This document shows positions 63,781 through 64,000 of a DNA stretch of 64,000 nucleotides, one piece after another; the stretch's first letter is position 1; every line of letters starts with the position of its first letter. Under the pieces are notes generated by a model. That model made no database searches and was not told the origin of the DNA. It saw only the letters and a list, made by a program, of their open reading frames with translations. The DNA comes from an uncultured bacterium (GTDB lineage Bacteria > Bacillota > Clostridia > Lachnospirales > Lachnospiraceae): positions 1 to 64,000 of the forward strand of contig CAMSTY010000011.1 in NCBI GenBank assembly GCA_947063875.1. The letters are read 5' to 3'. The position numbers and the translations under genes are program-made.

Positions 63781-64000
63781 TCACTTCACAAAATCCGTAA
63801 CGTTTTCCTCATTCAGCGTATAATCATAATAATTGATGTCATCCCGCTTCGTCCACCCCACGCCCTGCCAAAAGGCGTTTCCCACCTCGTTGCTCTTAAA
63901 AGCAATCAGGCTTACCTTATTAATCCCTTCTGCCATCAACGCCTGCATACAATGCTGCGCCATCCGATGTCCAACCCCATGCTTGCGGTAATCCTTCGCC
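63781..64000 (-). CDS. GNAT acetyltransferase, C-terminal part only
   Basis: The open frame enters from the right edge, so the 5' part is missing. It reads AKDYRKHGVGHRMAQHCM, the acetyl-CoA-binding motif (RxxGxG/A), then VSLIAFKSNEVGNAFWQGVG with W and a Tyr-rich end. Lying about 100 bp upstream of argJ in the same direction, it could be an ArgA-like acetylglutamate synthase or an unrelated acetyltransferase; the visible part cannot decide. Confidence 0.82.
   Translation of the reverse strand, partial: AKDYRKHGVGHRMAQHCMQALMAEGINKVSLIAFKSNEVGNAFWQGVGWTKRDDINYYDYTLNEENVTDFVK

Overview
The window looks like part of the chromosome of a gut-type clostridial Firmicute, most likely Lachnospiraceae. 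The evidence is A+G-rich Shine-Dalgarno sites before almost every gene, sigma-A promoters with 17-nt spacers, intrinsic terminators, a clostridial FolD/FchA pair, WXG100/EssC secretion genes and decayed integrative-element genes typical of that family. Genus and species cannot be fixed from the sequence alone.

Layout. (1) 1-10.4 kb is a mobile/defence island on the minus strand. It holds a YqaJ-type phage exonuclease behind a long hairpin-rich leader, a VapC-type PIN toxin with its antitoxin, a very AT-rich two-gene unit (Ser/Thr kinase fused to a UPF1-like SF1 helicase, plus a 430-aa partner), an AbiEi/AbiEii toxin-antitoxin pair, and a mutated integrative-element gene. (2) 10.5-15.5 kb is core: purF, pyrG, ftsH. 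(3) 15.6-19.8 kb is a polar amino-acid ABC transporter with an M20 amidohydrolase. (4) 20.0-28.3 kb is a redox/sulfotransfer module: a DASS-like permease, an atypical thioredoxin reductase, thioredoxin, two aryl-sulfate sulfotransferase paralogues without signal peptides and a CRP/FNR/PrfA-like regulator. PrfA-box-like palindromes sit at the same distance (23 nt) from the -10 of two of its promoters. (5) 28.3-31.6 kb has a phosphoribosyltransferase-like protein, a HAD phosphatase, endonuclease IV and a LUD protein.

(6) 32.0-50.9 kb is a large type VII-like secretion locus on the minus strand: EssC with three FtsK-type domains, EsaB/YukD, five WXG100-like proteins plus a helical relative, several FHA proteins (one with a VWA domain), zinc-ribbon membrane proteins, secreted repeat proteins and a LytTR regulator. 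EssA, EssB and EsaA are not seen. Three of its operons start at promoters of one architecture: two 9-bp direct repeats 21 bp apart, then exactly 33 nt, then an extended -10. The encoded LytTR protein is the obvious candidate activator.

(7) 51-64 kb is ordinary chromosome: an XRE regulator, a cytidylate-kinase-like protein, a decayed gene, an SPL-family radical SAM protein, a GNAT protein, an ABC-F ATPase with an attenuator leader, a flavodoxin-like oxidoreductase, folD-fchA (FolD appears to lack its cyclohydrolase lysine, and FchA would cover that step) and argD-argB-argJ with a truncated GNAT gene at the right edge. I found no tRNA, rRNA, CRISPR array or transposase gene.
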